Notes under the pieces: model-generated
Database searches by the model: none
What the model was told of the DNA's origin: nothing
What the model saw: the letters and a program-made list of their open reading frames with translations, nothing else
Shown: positions 1-12,785 of the stretch, one piece after another
How the letters are laid out: every line of letters starts with the position of its first letter
Numbering within the stretch: the first letter of the stretch is position 1
NCBI GenBank assembly: GCA_027943245.1
Contig: JANDJZ010000085.1
Span: 1-64,000 of the forward strand
DNA length: 64,000 nucleotides
Direction of reading: 5' to 3'
DNA from: Acanthamoeba sp. SK_2022b
Taxonomy: Eukaryota > Discosea > Longamoebia > Acanthamoebidae
Program-made: the position numbers and the translations under genes

Positions 1-1858
<1,858 letters not shown>

Positions 1859-2276
1859 CTTGCCTTTTCTGGTGTGTGCCTAGAGTCGCGCCGGGCTGAG
1901 AAAGGTGAAGGGGCCTCACAACTCACACACCCAAGCTTTAATCCAATCGGCGAGGCAGCAGATCGGCGCTTTCTATTCCTGCAGCGGCTTTGCGGTTGTT
2001 GCAGCTATTTGCTTATGTTCCGTCAGGCGTTGTCAACGTGACGACTGGCAATGATGAGCGGATGCCTGGAATTCTGCAACACCCGGCTCTAGGTGGCGCG
2101 GTGCTGCCAAGAGACGCCGTTCCGGCCACCATGCCAGCCACTGCGGCGTGCACGCTGCGCTTCTTCGTTCATCGCCACCTTGACGTATGCCCGTTCTGTA
2201 TTTGTGTGCGTGGAGACCATCGTGGATGTCGTATTCTACTCGCAGGGAAGATCGGGGAGGTGGGAAGGCCTCTTGC

Positions 2277-3230
2277 TCAACTCTCTGTTCGTGGAACGGT
2301 GGATGTCGCCTGCTGGATGTACACGTTACACGAAGCCCAGGAGAAGTCGCAGGCCACCTTTTCGACCAGCGTCCACGGCGCGGGCAGGGCCGACCGCGAT
2401 GGGGGAGGCGGCAGAGGCTGGCCCACCGAGAGAAAGATGCTGCCTGGTCGTAGCAAGCGTGCCGCCCGCTCAGAGATGCCCTCCATCAGCTCCCGACCAA
2501 ACGTCACACAACAGCAGAAGACCACGTCGGCATCACTCCAGTCTTCCACCAGGAAATCGCCATTCAGCAGCGCCACCGTCTCCGTTTGCTCCCTGTCACA
2601 CAAAACGCGCTCCAACAGATGAGACACACAACTGCTGGAAAGGCGTGGTCGGCATTGGGGGAGGGGGCGCTCGTACGAGAGCACGCCGGTGGTGTGCTGC
2701 AGTCGCCGATGCGCGGCAACGGCGGCTTCGTGCAGCGGAGTGAGCAGCTCGATCCCGACGGCTTTCGCGAACCCGCCGGGCACCAGTCGCGCCACCCACA
2801 CGGCTTTGCCCAGCCCCGAACCCAGGTCCACGAACGTGTGCCACGCCGCGCTGGCCGGCTGCTCCCGCCGCCAGTGCGGCCACGCCTTGTGTAGCAATAA
2901 CTCCGCAAACGGCTCGAAGAGGACCTCGCCGTATGCCAGAGAAGTGAAGTGGGGAGGAGGCTGCCCCGCAGCACTGCCTCCCGCAGGGACCACCGCGGTG
3001 GCATGCGCCTCGGCCCGGCTTCTGTCCTCTGCTGAGAGTTGACCGCCGTCGAGCGCCAGCTCGTCAAAGACGCGTTCGAGCAGACGACACAGCCGTATCA
3101 CTGGTTCGTCCTTCTCGTCATCAAATCCTGTGATGGACCACAGCAAAGGCTCCAGCACCTCCTCCTGCTCCTCCATCCTGAACAACTTCCTTTTTCCTGT
3201 AATTTCTTTTCTTCTCTCCATGTGTGACAT
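2277..3230 (-). CDS. Class I SAM-dependent methyltransferase, DOT1-like fold
   Basis: A single open frame of about 317 codons. The SAM-binding motif I is the unusual FVDLGSGLGKAVWVARL, the form (D-L-G-S-G-x-G) seen in DOT1-type and related methyltransferases rather than the common D-x-G-x-G. It is followed by an acidic strand end (KAVGIELL, motif II) and LLNGDFLVEDWSDADVVFCC (motif III/IV region). A 90-bp stretch around VLSYERPLPQ...VLCDR can be spliced out (GTACGAG...GACAG) without changing frame and may be an intron. Starts are possible at 3230, 3221 or 3176; 3335 would leave only 12 bp to the divergent gene's ATG at 3348. The substrate cannot be inferred, and histone H3K79 activity is only one possibility. 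Confidence 0.65.
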   Translation of the reverse strand: MSHMERRKEITGKRKLFRMEEQEEVLEPLLWSITGFDDEKDEPVIRLCRLLERVFDELALDGGQLSAEDRSRAEAHATAVVPAGGSAAGQPPPHFTSLAYGEVLFEPFAELLLHKAWPHWRREQPASAAWHTFVDLGSGLGKAVWVARLVPGGFAKAVGIELLTPLHEAAVAAHRRLQHTTGVLSYERPLPQCRPRLSSSCVSHLLERVLCDREQTETVALLNGDFLVEDWSDADVVFCCCVTFGRELMEGISERAARLLRPGSIFLSVGQPLPPPPSRSALPAPWTLVEKVACDFSWASCNVYIQQATSTVPRTES

Positions 3231-3347
3231 TTCCGAGAAAACCACTAAATCTACCTGGTGGAGCGCCACCTTAAGATATCGGCCATGTTCGGTTTGGTGC
3301 TGGTCGCTCGACCATCTCGTTTTAGTTTGAGACAAGACCTGTAGAAG

Positions 3348-5518
3348 ATGAGAAAGACTTGCCGAATTGGAACTGCCGCTCGTGCTACCTCTGGCCGCGT
3401 AGCCTCGGCCCGCTCTTTCTCATCGCGCGCCCTCGGCGGTGCCGGTGGCTTCCTCCAGAGCCGCACCTCTGTCGCCTCCTCCAAGCTCATCAGGAGGGTA
3501 CGTACCTAATCTTCTCAAGTTGCATTTGATTGACAGTAGGGTTAACAAATTGCACCATCCCAGGCCGCTCCCATCACCAGCACCCAAGTGCGATTCCTCA
3601 ATCTGCAGGAATTCAGCAGCAAGGGCCTGATGGACCAGTATGGCGTCAGGACCCAAAAGTGGAAGCTTGCCAGCACCCCCGAGGAGGCCCTCGCTGCCGC
3701 CAAGGAGCTGAAGAAGAGTACGCCCCCCCCGAATTCTTGGAAAATCTGCGCCAATTGACGGATGGCATCTCAACTCGCGATCTAACGACATTTCCGGCAG
3801 ACCCCGACTGCAAGGAGCTCGTGGTCAAGGCTCAGATCCTTGCCGGCGGCCGTGGTAAGGGAGTGTTCGACCACGGCTTCAAGGGCGGCGTGCACCTCTG
3901 CAACACGTACGCTATTGTCCTTCCGGCTCACCAAGCCTTCACCCGCTGTAGCTTACCCGCTTGGCCCGGCCTTGCCCCGTGTGTGTGTGTGTGGACGCAG
4001 ACCCGAGGAGGCCGCGGAGCTGACCAAGCAGATGCTGGGTCACAAGCTCGTGACGAAGCAGACCGGCGCCGAGGGCACGCTCGTGTCCAAGGTGATGATC
4101 GCGCAGTCGATCGACCTCAAGAGGGAGACCTACTTTGCCATCCTCATGGATCGCGCCTTCTCCGGTCCCGTCATGGTGGCCAGCCCTCAGGGCGGCATGG
4201 ACATCGAGCAGGTCGCCGAGGAGACCCCCGACAAGATCTTTAAGGTGCCTCCTCCTACCGCCCACTCATCGCTTGGCCTGCCCCTCCCTCCCTGAGCCTG
4301 TCCCTGACCTCTCCCCTCTCCTCTCCGTTCACGCTCTGTCCGTTTGGCTTTGGCAGGAGGCGATTGACATCAACAAGGGCATCCAGCCCGAGCAGACCCG
4401 CCGCCTGGCCATTGCCATGGGCTTCGAGGGCGAGAAGAAGATCGCCGATGTACGCCCCGCGTGTCCCCCCCCATCCCACTCTCCCTCCCGTCCGCGCCAG
4501 CGCCAGCGCCAGCGCCCGATCTCCGAGCTCTCTCGCAAGATCCTGAGCGCGGAGGAGCACCCAACTCACGCTTCCGTTCCGTGTCCACGCCTCTCAGGCC
4601 CAGAAGCAGATGGCTGGCCTGTACGACCTGTTCCTCAAGACCGACGCGACTCAGGTGGAGATCAACCCCTTCGCCGAGACTCCCGAGGGTGATGGTACGG
4701 CCTCGGCGCAACCTTTTCGCTCGAGATCGGTTCTTGCTATTTATTTATTTATTATTTTACTTATTTATACATTTAATTATGACATGCACGCTCACCTCTC
4801 GCCCCTGTTTATGTGTTTTTACACAGTGTACTGCGTCGATGCCAAGATTAACTTCGACGACAACGCCTCGTTCAGGCAGAAGACCGTCTTCGACATGGGC
4901 GACGACTCCGAGACCGACCCGCGTGAGGTCGAGGCTGCCAAGTACGGCCTCAACTACATCGGCATGGACGGCAACATCGGCTGCATGGGTACCCTACGCC
5001 CACCTCCACACCACCAAACGAAGATGGACGCAATTGGCTGACGCTTGCCTTCTCGCCATAGTGAACGGCGCTGGTCTCGCCATGGCGACGATGGACATCA
5101 TCAAGCTCTACAAGGGCTCGCCCGCCAACTTCCTCGATGTGGGCGGCGGCGCCAACGAGCAGCAGGTCACCCAGGCCTTCAAGATCCTCACCGAAGACCA
5201 CCACGTAACGCGTTCCCCTGCCTCCCTGCCTCTTCACCGGCCCCGTTCTCACCATCACCGCCACCACAACAACAACGACAGGTCAAGGCCATTCTGGTGA
5301 ACATCTTTGGCGGCATCATGAAGTGCGACGTCATCGCGCAGGGCATCATTAACGCCGCCAAGGAGGTCAAGCTCAACATCCCGCTCGTGGTGCGCCTCGA
5401 GGGCACCAACGTGACGATCGGCAAGGACCTGCTGGAGAAGAGCGGCCTGCCCATCATCACCGCCAACGACCTCGACGAGGCCGCCCAGAAGGCCGTGGCC
5501 TCGATCGGCCACCACTGA
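3348..5518 (+). CDS. Succinyl-CoA synthetase (ligase) beta subunit, mitochondrial
   Basis: Catalyses the substrate-level phosphorylation step of the TCA cycle (succinyl-CoA to succinate) together with an alpha subunit. Nine exons join in frame: 3348-3497, 3564-3717, 3801-3906, 4001-4244, 4357-4449, 4598-4694, 4827-4988, 5062-5204, 5282-5518 (461 aa). The N-terminus is Arg/Ser-rich and lacks acids ([20 protein letters not shown]), as expected for a matrix-targeting peptide. The ATP-grasp region follows ([17 protein letters not shown]), then [13 protein letters not shown] (metal-binding Asn/Glu) and the C-terminal ligase domain with [33 protein letters not shown] and [12 protein letters not shown] versus GDP specificity cannot be read from sequence by eye. 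The intron of exons 6/7 is locally AT-rich. Confidence 0.95.
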
Positions 5519-5718
5519 GCCCCGGCTGCCCCCCCCCTCCATCACATAGCCCCCCCCCCACCTGTTCCTTTCGCACAACCAACAACGGATGAATTCGTAC
5601 AGCATCTCTCTCTCCCCCTTCTCCCTCCGCTTGGGTGGGCCTCTAATGTTTAAAAAGCAATACACACATCGACAAGGCACAAGAGGGCGCACGCGCGCTG
5701 TCTTGCCCCTCTTGTTGC

Positions 5719-6586
5719 CTAGTCGTCGAGTTCGGGCGGCGCTTGGTCGTGGTCGAGCTGTTGTGTGGTGGTCTGCTGTGGCAGCGATGTCTCCTGGGGC
5801 GGCGCGGGGAGGGCGTCGATGAGGGCCATCACCTCGGACGTCTTCTTTAGGAGGAAGCACTCGTCGCACACGCGCTGCGGTTTGGTCGACGATAGCTGTG
5901 GCAGCAGCAGCGTCCGCAAAGAGCACTTCTCGCAAAACACCAGACCTGACCAGCACCACCACGAACACAATGGGGAGACGGGAGAGGCCCCAAGCCAACA
6001 CTTGATCTCTTAGCGCCACAAACATTTCTCGTGTGCTATTCGATCGAATTGCACAAAAAGTGGCAGGGAGGCGTACCACACAGTCTACAGTGGTGCCTCT
6101 GTAGAGTCAAGCGTTGTTGGAGGTTTGGGGAAAGAGCGTGAGGAGCTAGACGAGAGAAGAGACGAACGAGATGGAGAGGGGAGAGGAAGGAACCCGTAAT
6201 AGGAAGGTGAAGGCCTCGTCACATTTGAAGCAGGCGCTGAAGTCAGAGTCGTTGGCCCATTTCAACGGCTCCGTCGATCGTATGACCGCCGAAATCTCCT
6301 CGTCTGTCGACGATGCGGCCACCATCAGCTTCCTCCATTCGAGGAGTGGCCACACGACACACACACACATTGCGGGGAGGAGGCTTCTATACCCGAGCGC
6401 TTGAGGGGCTTTCTGGGTCCATCGCGCGCGCCGTCCTTCCACCTCTCCTCGTACCGGCTGCCCTCCGCCTCGGTGAAGATCGTGCAGCCCGTCAGCAGGT
6501 TGTGTTCCCAGATGCCTGCGCCGCCAGCAAGCATCCCGAGCGAATGAATCATGGCGTTAGCGTGTGCGGCTTCGTGGCGCGCGTGC

Positions 6587-6646
<60 letters not shown>

Positions 6647-6845
6647 CCTATCTCTCCCTCTCTCTCTTTACCTTCGGTTCGAGAGCCCTTGGGCCAGTAC
6701 ATGACGCCGTAGCCGTGCTTTTTGTTGTCCTTCCACTCCCCCTTGTACTGCTTGCGGTCGGCGTAGGTGTGCACGCCCACGCCGTGGCACATGTCGTGCA
6801 CAAACTCCCCGTCGTAGCGATCTCCGTTGGGCCACCGGAATGTGC

Positions 6846-6877
<32 letters not shown>

Positions 6878-7231
6878 CCGCGCGCACACACACGCACGAT
6901 CGAATGAGTCGAGTGGCCACGCCTGCTCCGGGAGGCCACGCGCGCGTGTACCGTGTCCATGGCGGTAGCCCTTCTCCCAGTGGCCGAGGTAGGAGCGACC
7001 GTCGGCGTAGTCGTAGCGGCCCTGGCCGTGCATGAGGTCCTGGAGCCACTGGCCCTCGTAGGAGTCGCCCGTGCTCCAGCGGAAGGTGCCGCTCACCTTC
7101 TCGTCGTCCCTGAACTCGCCCTCGAAGCAGTCGCCGTCGTCCCACGTCAGCTTGCCCCACCCGTGCTTACGCCCGCTGGCATCTGTTTCGCCTTCGAAGT
7201 TGGCAAAGGCAGTGATGGTGCTCCCCTCCAT
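5719..7231 (-). CDS. MORN-repeat protein with C-terminal FYVE zinc finger
   Basis: Exons run 7231-6952, 6845-6672, about 6515-6393, about 6340 to about 6202, then two short exons ending at the stop at 5719. The first three encode MORN repeats (GEFRDDEKVSGTFRWSTGD, YEGQWLQDLMHGQGRYDYADG, YKGEWKDNKKHGYGVMYW). The last three encode a FYVE finger: WANDSDFSACFKC, then RHHCRLCG, then VFCEKCS and PQRVCDECF, giving the WxxD, RHHCRxCG and RVC signatures and eight Cys/His ligands split over three exons. FYVE domains bind PtdIns3P on endosomes, so an endosomal scaffold is likely. The 3' end of exon 3 is uncertain: the obvious donor at 6392 gives a phase clash, while donors a little upstream keep the frame. 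Two introns carry long (CA)n tracts on the coding strand. Confidence 0.85.
6589..6644. repeat. (TG)n microsatellite
   Basis: A 56-bp dinucleotide tract in an intron of the MORN-FYVE gene; it is (CA)n on the coding strand. Confidence 0.95.
6850..6877. repeat. (TG)n microsatellite next to a splice acceptor
   Basis: On the coding (minus) strand the (CA)n tract runs almost directly into the acceptor AAACAG used at 6846. Confidence 0.9.
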
Positions 7232-7584
7232 ATCTGCCGCCGAGATGAAGATCTTTTCATCAGATGGATGAGGAGGAGGTATAAAGAAAGAAGAGGAGGA
7301 GTGTTATGCATGTGATGCATCGCATAATCATGAAAAAATCGGCGGAAATGGGAAGCTCCCATCAAAGGGCCAACGTTGAAGAAAAGGAGGAAGATTACCG
7401 TGAGTCTAAACAGTTGCAACGGTCCTTTGCAAGCAACGGCGTCAAACTCGGCAAGAGAGGGCCGATTACGATCAATTCACAAGGTGACAGAAATGTTGGG
7501 TGACCCTTCCCCAAGCAGCGCGAGAAGAACGAGAAATTGTTTTTTTATTATTTTATTATTTTGCTTGATCGCTGAGATGAGGGA
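7232..7584. other. Intergenic, no gene seen
   Basis: Lies between the start of the MORN-FYVE gene and the stop of the next minus-strand gene. It includes a T/A-rich stretch (7541-7565) just downstream of that stop that could serve in 3' end formation. No recognisable coding sequence. Confidence 0.5.
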
Positions 7585-8950
7585 CTACTCGAGATGCAGA
7601 GCGGGGACCGAGGAGAAGAGGAACGCTTCCTCACCTCCTTCCTCACCGGCACACCGCTCAACACCTCGTCCTCGGAGGCCTGCGCAGGAACGGCTCTGGT
7701 GCTCGTCCGGGCCACTCGTAGTAGCCAACGCTGTCTGTCCAAGCGGCGCGTTGGCTTCGTCGCAGCTGCTCGCGCTGCCCTTGCTCCTGCTGGCGGCGCT
7801 CCACGGCCGGCCGTCGACGTCGCTCGGGGGCGAGCTGAGCTCGGCCGCCAACTCATCGGCGAGCAGGAGCGAGTCCGGGTTGGTGAAGTTGATGGGGGCA
7901 CAGCTGCCGTCCTCGGCTCCTCCGTCAAAGAGGAAATCGTGTAGAGCGTCTTCGCTGTACGTCGCGGTGGCATCGCCATCGACGCTCGGTCCCGACGTCA
8001 GCACGGTGGCGGTCGACGGGTAGGCCGGTGGCGACGAGCTGGGCTGGGACTCTTGTGGCGACGGCGACAACGACAGCGATGTGTCGTCAAAGGTGGCGGG
8101 GACCGCGGCGTCGAAGTTGAGGAGATCGCTGAGGAGGCTGTCGATGTCGGCGCCGTCTTCGAGCGGGGGGAAGATGGGCGCAGCTGGCTGGGGCTGGTGT
8201 GAAGATAGGACCGCTTGAGAGAGCTGCTGGGGTGCCGGAGCTGCTGCGCGTGGGGCGCGACGTGTTGATGTCGTGCGACGCTTCTTCGAACAGGCAGGGG
8301 TAGGAGCGCTTCCGGGCTGGGAAGGAGACGTCGCCGTTGATTCACGCCTCCTCTTTCGCGGGGTTGGAGTTGGGGCGGCCAATCGCGGATCATCAGATGA
8401 AAGGATGTAGCGGCTCACATCTTCTGAATCGAGTGGAAAGAAGCACTGAAGCAGGTGAAGACACAGGCAGAGAAAGTGAGAACGCAGCACGCATAGGTCG
8501 ATGCTATAAAGTGTGACACTTCTCCACAACTACTAACGTTAGGACTCACCTGGGGTGTGCAATGGTAGTCCGTTGTGGTGTGGAAAAAAAAAGCGAAAGC
8601 CATGAGAGCGCAATGTATTCAACGGGTGTGTGAATAATTGCGACCTCACGACTTTTGCTCTACCCCAAAAACGAGAGTTGGCTTGCCAACAGGAACGTCA
8701 AAATTGCTGGAAGAAGGAACGATTGAAAAGACTCCATCGTGGAGAGAAATTCAGAGGATCATGAGCACCAAATGTACCTCCCTCAGGAGGCTTACGGGAA
8801 GCTTACTTACCAACTTACCCTTGTAGGAGTGGGAGGCGGAAGAGAGGGAAGTACGTACAGTGTTGCACTTTAGCAATACCTCGGTAAAGTTAATCTTCTG
8901 CGGCTTGAGCGCGAACACGCACCTGGGACAGATCTCAATCGAGGCCATGT
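7585..8950 (-). CDS. Unknown, likely nuclear protein with CxxC motif and disordered Ser/Pro-rich region
   Basis: Not recognised with certainty. The main exon (7585 to about 8440) encodes a low-complexity Ser/Thr/Pro/Ala-rich chain with two basic clusters that look like nuclear localisation signals (PRKRRREST and SKKRRTTSTRR), followed by acidic/hydrophobic segments (DIDSLLSDLLNFDAA, SEDALHDFLFDGGAED) reminiscent of activation domains. Upstream, an ATG ending at 8950 opens MASIEICPRCVFALKPQK, then NFDVPVGKPTLVFG in another short exon, and the main exon begins near CFFPLDSEDVSRYI. The order CxxC - FD - CFF faintly recalls a PARP-type zinc finger, but the connecting exons are not resolved. A transcription-related role is a guess. 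Confidence 0.5.
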
Positions 8951-9187
8951 GCTTGGGTGTTGCGTGTGAGCACACCGGTCTGCTCGACACCAACTTTGCG
9001 AGTAGAAAAAGATGAGAAAAGTAATGTCCGCAGAAAATGTAAGAAATTATTTTAGTCTTCAATTTCTTTATGTTTCTCTGGCTCACCTATCTTCGGGCCG
9101 ACCTTCTCATCCAGACAGGTTGGCCGCCTGTACAGCTTTGTTTCTAGTTTCACAGTCACCGCCGTCCCCGATCGCCCGCAGTGGGAG

Positions 9188-10952
9188 TCAGGACTGCTCG
9201 ATCTCGACTTCGATTTCCTTGGCCTTGCAGGAGTCCCTGATGCCCCGCTTGCTCCGGCATGAAGAGGCTCCCGCGCATCTCGACGGGTCCTGCAACTCCT
9301 TCTGGGCGATCTCCTGCTGCCTCTGCCGCCTCTCCCTGTCCTTCTCCTTCTTGTCCTCCAAGGGCGTCTGCAGCTTCTGCGGCTGCACGCGCACTGCCCC
9401 CAGGTTCGGCGCAGTCCTACTTCTGACCCTGCCAGAACGGAATCACTCGATCAGCACCTCATACTCAACATCACAACAAGAGCGAGAGAGAGAGAGAGAG
9501 AGAGAAGGGCGACGAGATGTGTGGGGTGGATGGATGTGTGAGAAGTAACCGTACCTGTGAGGAACCTTCTGAAGCCACGGGTGCTTGAGCACGTCCATCA
9601 TGGTGGCCCGCTTCAGGGAGTGCGGGGTGAGGAGCTTGTGCATCAGGTCGACCACGTCCTTGTCGAGGAAGGAGGGCGTCTGGATCGCTGCCGTGCGGAT
9701 GTTCTCGTAGACGTCGGCCGTGCTCTGTATATATATATATATATATGGCGAGTGCAGAGCAGTGGGGGGTGAGTAACTCTGACGCTTCGCGCATGGCAAC
9801 CGCGGAACGAGGCCAAAAGCCTCGAGTGTGTGGTGGATGTCGGGATCGCACCTCGGCGGAGAAGGGGACCGAGCCGGTGAGCATCATGTAGAGGACGGCG
9901 CCGCAGCTCCACAGGTCGACCTCGGGGCCGATGTAGTAATTGGCGCCGAGGATCTCCGGGGCAGCGTAGTTGAGCGAACCGCAGGTGGCGTTGGTCGGGG
10001 AGAGCGAGGACCACTTGCCGCCCAGACCAAAGTCGCCCAGGACCACGTTCAGGTCTTTGTCCAAACTGGAAGCAGAGAGCGGGAGAAGGGGTCAGGCGCG
10101 CGATCAGCTGGAAAGCGAAAGGAATGGAGGAGGCCTGGCTCGTACAAGATGTTCTCGGGCTTGATGTCCCGGTGCATGAAGCCGTGCTTGTGGATGTGGT
10201 TGACGGCGTCGAGCAGCTGACGGAAGATCCGCCAGGCCTCGTGCTGCGGCAGCTTGCCGCTCTTGAGCACGTAGTCGAACAGATCGCCGCCCTCGGCGTA
10301 CTGCATCACCAGGCACAGACGCTTGCTGTTCTCCACCACGTCAAACAGGTTGACGATGTGCGGGTGCGGGGGCAGCTCGGACAGGATCGCGTGTTCCCTT
10401 CGTGCCTGTGGAATTCTTCGAAGTTAATAATAAAATAATAAAATCATCCAAAGAACGAAAACGAAACAAAAAAACGAAAGCAAAAAAAAAAAATGAAAAA
10501 TTAAAACCGTGGAACCAATGCAACCGTGGGGCCTTTGGGCGAACAACGGAACGGTAGGACAAACACTACAAGAACAAGAAGAGAAAGAAGACCAGGTGAG
10601 GTACCATGCGAACGGCCTTGGCATTGGAGCTGCGCTTGTGAATGATCTTGATGGCCGCTCGCCGGTTGCGGTCCTCAACGTGCCGCCCGAGGAAGACGCG
10701 ACCGCCGGCGCCCTGGCCCAGCTGGCGCTTGAGCACAAAGTTGGAGACTTGGAAGATGAGGGCCTCGGACTCCTTTCTCGTTTCTGGCGGGAAGAGGGAA
10801 TGAGTGAGGATGTGAACAAGAGATCTGAAAAGATGAGGAGGACCAAAAGACGTACCTTCTTCCTTGAGTTGACACTTCTGGAGTAGTTCCTTCTTCTCTC
10901 GATACGAGATGGTCGTCGAGATGCATTTGCGAGGCAAGGTGCTGGCCGACAT
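9188..10952 (-). CDS. Serine/threonine protein kinase, CAMK/SNF1-like
   Basis: Multi-exon minus-strand gene with a complete kinase core. The order is: N-terminal MSASTLPRKCISTTISYREK; Gly-rich loop GQGAGGRVFLG; catalytic Lys in AAIKIIHK; hinge region LCLVMQYAEGGDLFDYV; catalytic loop HRDIKPENIL; DFG in VLGDFGLGGKW; activation-loop end TCGSLNYAAPEIL; GPEVDLWSCGAVLYMMLTGSVPF; and subdomain XI DVLKHPWLQKVPHR. All canonical catalytic residues are present, so it should be active. The last exon is highly charged and coiled-coil-like (QTPLEDKKEKDRERRQRQQE), ending at 9188. Introns contain an (AT)n tract near 9727-9746 and a (GA)n tract near 9484-9506. Confidence 0.85.
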
Positions 10953-12785
10953 CTACGACGAAGAGGTGAAGGGAGAGAAACGGAATGGTTGGAATGACCG
11001 GTGTGATGACGGTGGGGGTGTGACGGAGAAGGAGTTGGTGAAAGGGGGTTGGTTAGGCTCCATGCATGGGCCACCACAACGAGAACTTCCCCTTCTGCGG
11101 GACAAGAAGTCATTCGGAGCAAATAACCCGGAAATGGACAGAGAAATTGACCAGGAAAATTTGTGCCATTGGCCACGCCCCGTCGGACAGTGACGACCAC
11201 AATTTCGAGATAAAAAAATATCAATTTATCGTGGGCTACACTATGAGGAGGGGTTTACCTTGTCTGTTGTGTGGTAGGGAGAAGGAGGAGGCTAGCCGCT
11301 AGCGCGTTTCAGTTCCGCGTTTTCGGTGTCAAAGTCCGAATGGGGGCCGAACCGAAGCAGAGAGGAACCGAAGGTGACTCTACGCGAGACAACACGAGGT
11401 GAGGCGAGCCGGTGAATAAGGCGTCGTATAGGCGACATCCGCAGACCAAGCGATGAGCTGGTACCTGAAGCTGAGCGGGGAGTGTGCTGCTGTGTAGGTG
11501 TGGTAGGTTTCAGGGGCTATCTCACGGAAGGGGCTTCGTTATATGTCGTGGTGGAATGTCTATCTCTGAGAGAAGGAAGTTCAAGCAAGCATACAAGTTC
11601 GTGCAAGAGGTTGCGGGTGTGATGTGGTTGTGATGTCTGTATGAGTCGGGGGATGACGATTGTGGACGGGGAAAGAGAGCGCCTCGTGCTGTGTCGTATG
11701 CTCGATAGAGAAAGGAAGGAAGTGGGAATGCGAGGCCCAGCGCCAATTTATACCCAAACAAGACCTCGGTGATGATGGCGTATAACAGGGAGAACACAAA
11801 CGGGTTGTTGTGTTGCGACGCTGCGGTGCGCTCGTGTGTGCGTGTGTCGCAGGGCGAGATCGGTCGATGGTAAGCGAAGGGAGGCAAGAGTGAGGACAGA
11901 GTGGCTTTAATGGCCCCTCGATGTCCCCGTGCGACGACCATGCAGGGCTAGAGCCTTGGTCGTCGCCCTTTCCCGTGCGAGAAGTCCGGGCGCTACCTGA
12001 ATTTTCCGCCTATCTGCCCCCTTGCCCTGAACTATCATCACGACAAGAATTTTATATACGTCGGCCGCTCTGTGAGGTCAATGGTAGCATTCTTTTAGTG
12101 GATACTTCTGTTTGGCTGTGGCCGCGCTTCTGGGGATTGGAAGGGAGGAATGCAAGGCTGTAGCGCCGGGGCGAGGGTGGCGATGGTTTGAATTCCTCGA
12201 GTGAACTGGGCCAAGACACACAAGCGGCGGATCGCACATAACCACGAGAGAGCGGCAGGTGCGTCGGCGAGCTTTCTCCCCGACCTCGCTATGGCGAGGG
12301 AGAAGTGGCGTGAAAGTCCTGGTATGCGTCGCGTTAGCGACTCACCATTCACTGTGAGCAGCGACCTTTCTCCACCCGGTCGCCACCCAACCGCCACCGC
12401 CCGGCCATCTCGCCTTGCCCCATTCGGACTGAGAGCCCAGACAAGGGCACGAAGCCCAGCGGTGGCCTAGGGCAACTCCCAGAACACCGACCGAGCCGTT
12501 CAACTTCTGTTCGGCTAACACTGTCGACAGTGCGATCAACGAAGGAGTCCCGGATCGCTCTCTTCTCGTCAGCGCAATCGTTCCTTGACGTGGCCTACGC
12601 GATAACCATACCTTTCAAGCTTGTTGTTGAGCCTCTTTGTGTGGCCGGAGCTCCGCCTCATCAAGTTCTAGAACAAGTGTGCACACAAATCGGTGGTGTT
12701 CCTTCTCTTGGTTGGTTGCTATGGTACATAATGTACATGGTCACTGTCTCGCTCCCCACGCACGCAATAGCTTGTCGTGCCGGTG
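10953..12785. other. 1.8-kb region with no supportable gene
   Basis: Lies between the 5' end of one kinase gene and the stop of the next. Open frames up to 139 codons exist on both strands (for example 11522-11941 minus and 12530-12805 plus), but none shows family motifs, splice-consistent neighbours or sustained coding bias. Probably upstream regulatory/UTR sequence, or an unrecognised short or non-coding gene. Confidence 0.4.

Noticed and set aside
1990..2743. Plus-strand frames of 210-216 codons
   Set aside because: Mostly antisense to the methyltransferase; Arg/Pro/Ser-rich as expected for shadows in GC-rich DNA.
5255..6079. 274-codon minus-strand frame
   Set aside because: Antisense of the last succinyl-CoA synthetase exon joined to UTR and FYVE introns; no motif.
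11522..11941. 139-codon minus-strand frame upstream of the kinase
   Set aside because: No recognised motif, low-complexity His/Thr/Ser content, no neighbouring exon in phase.
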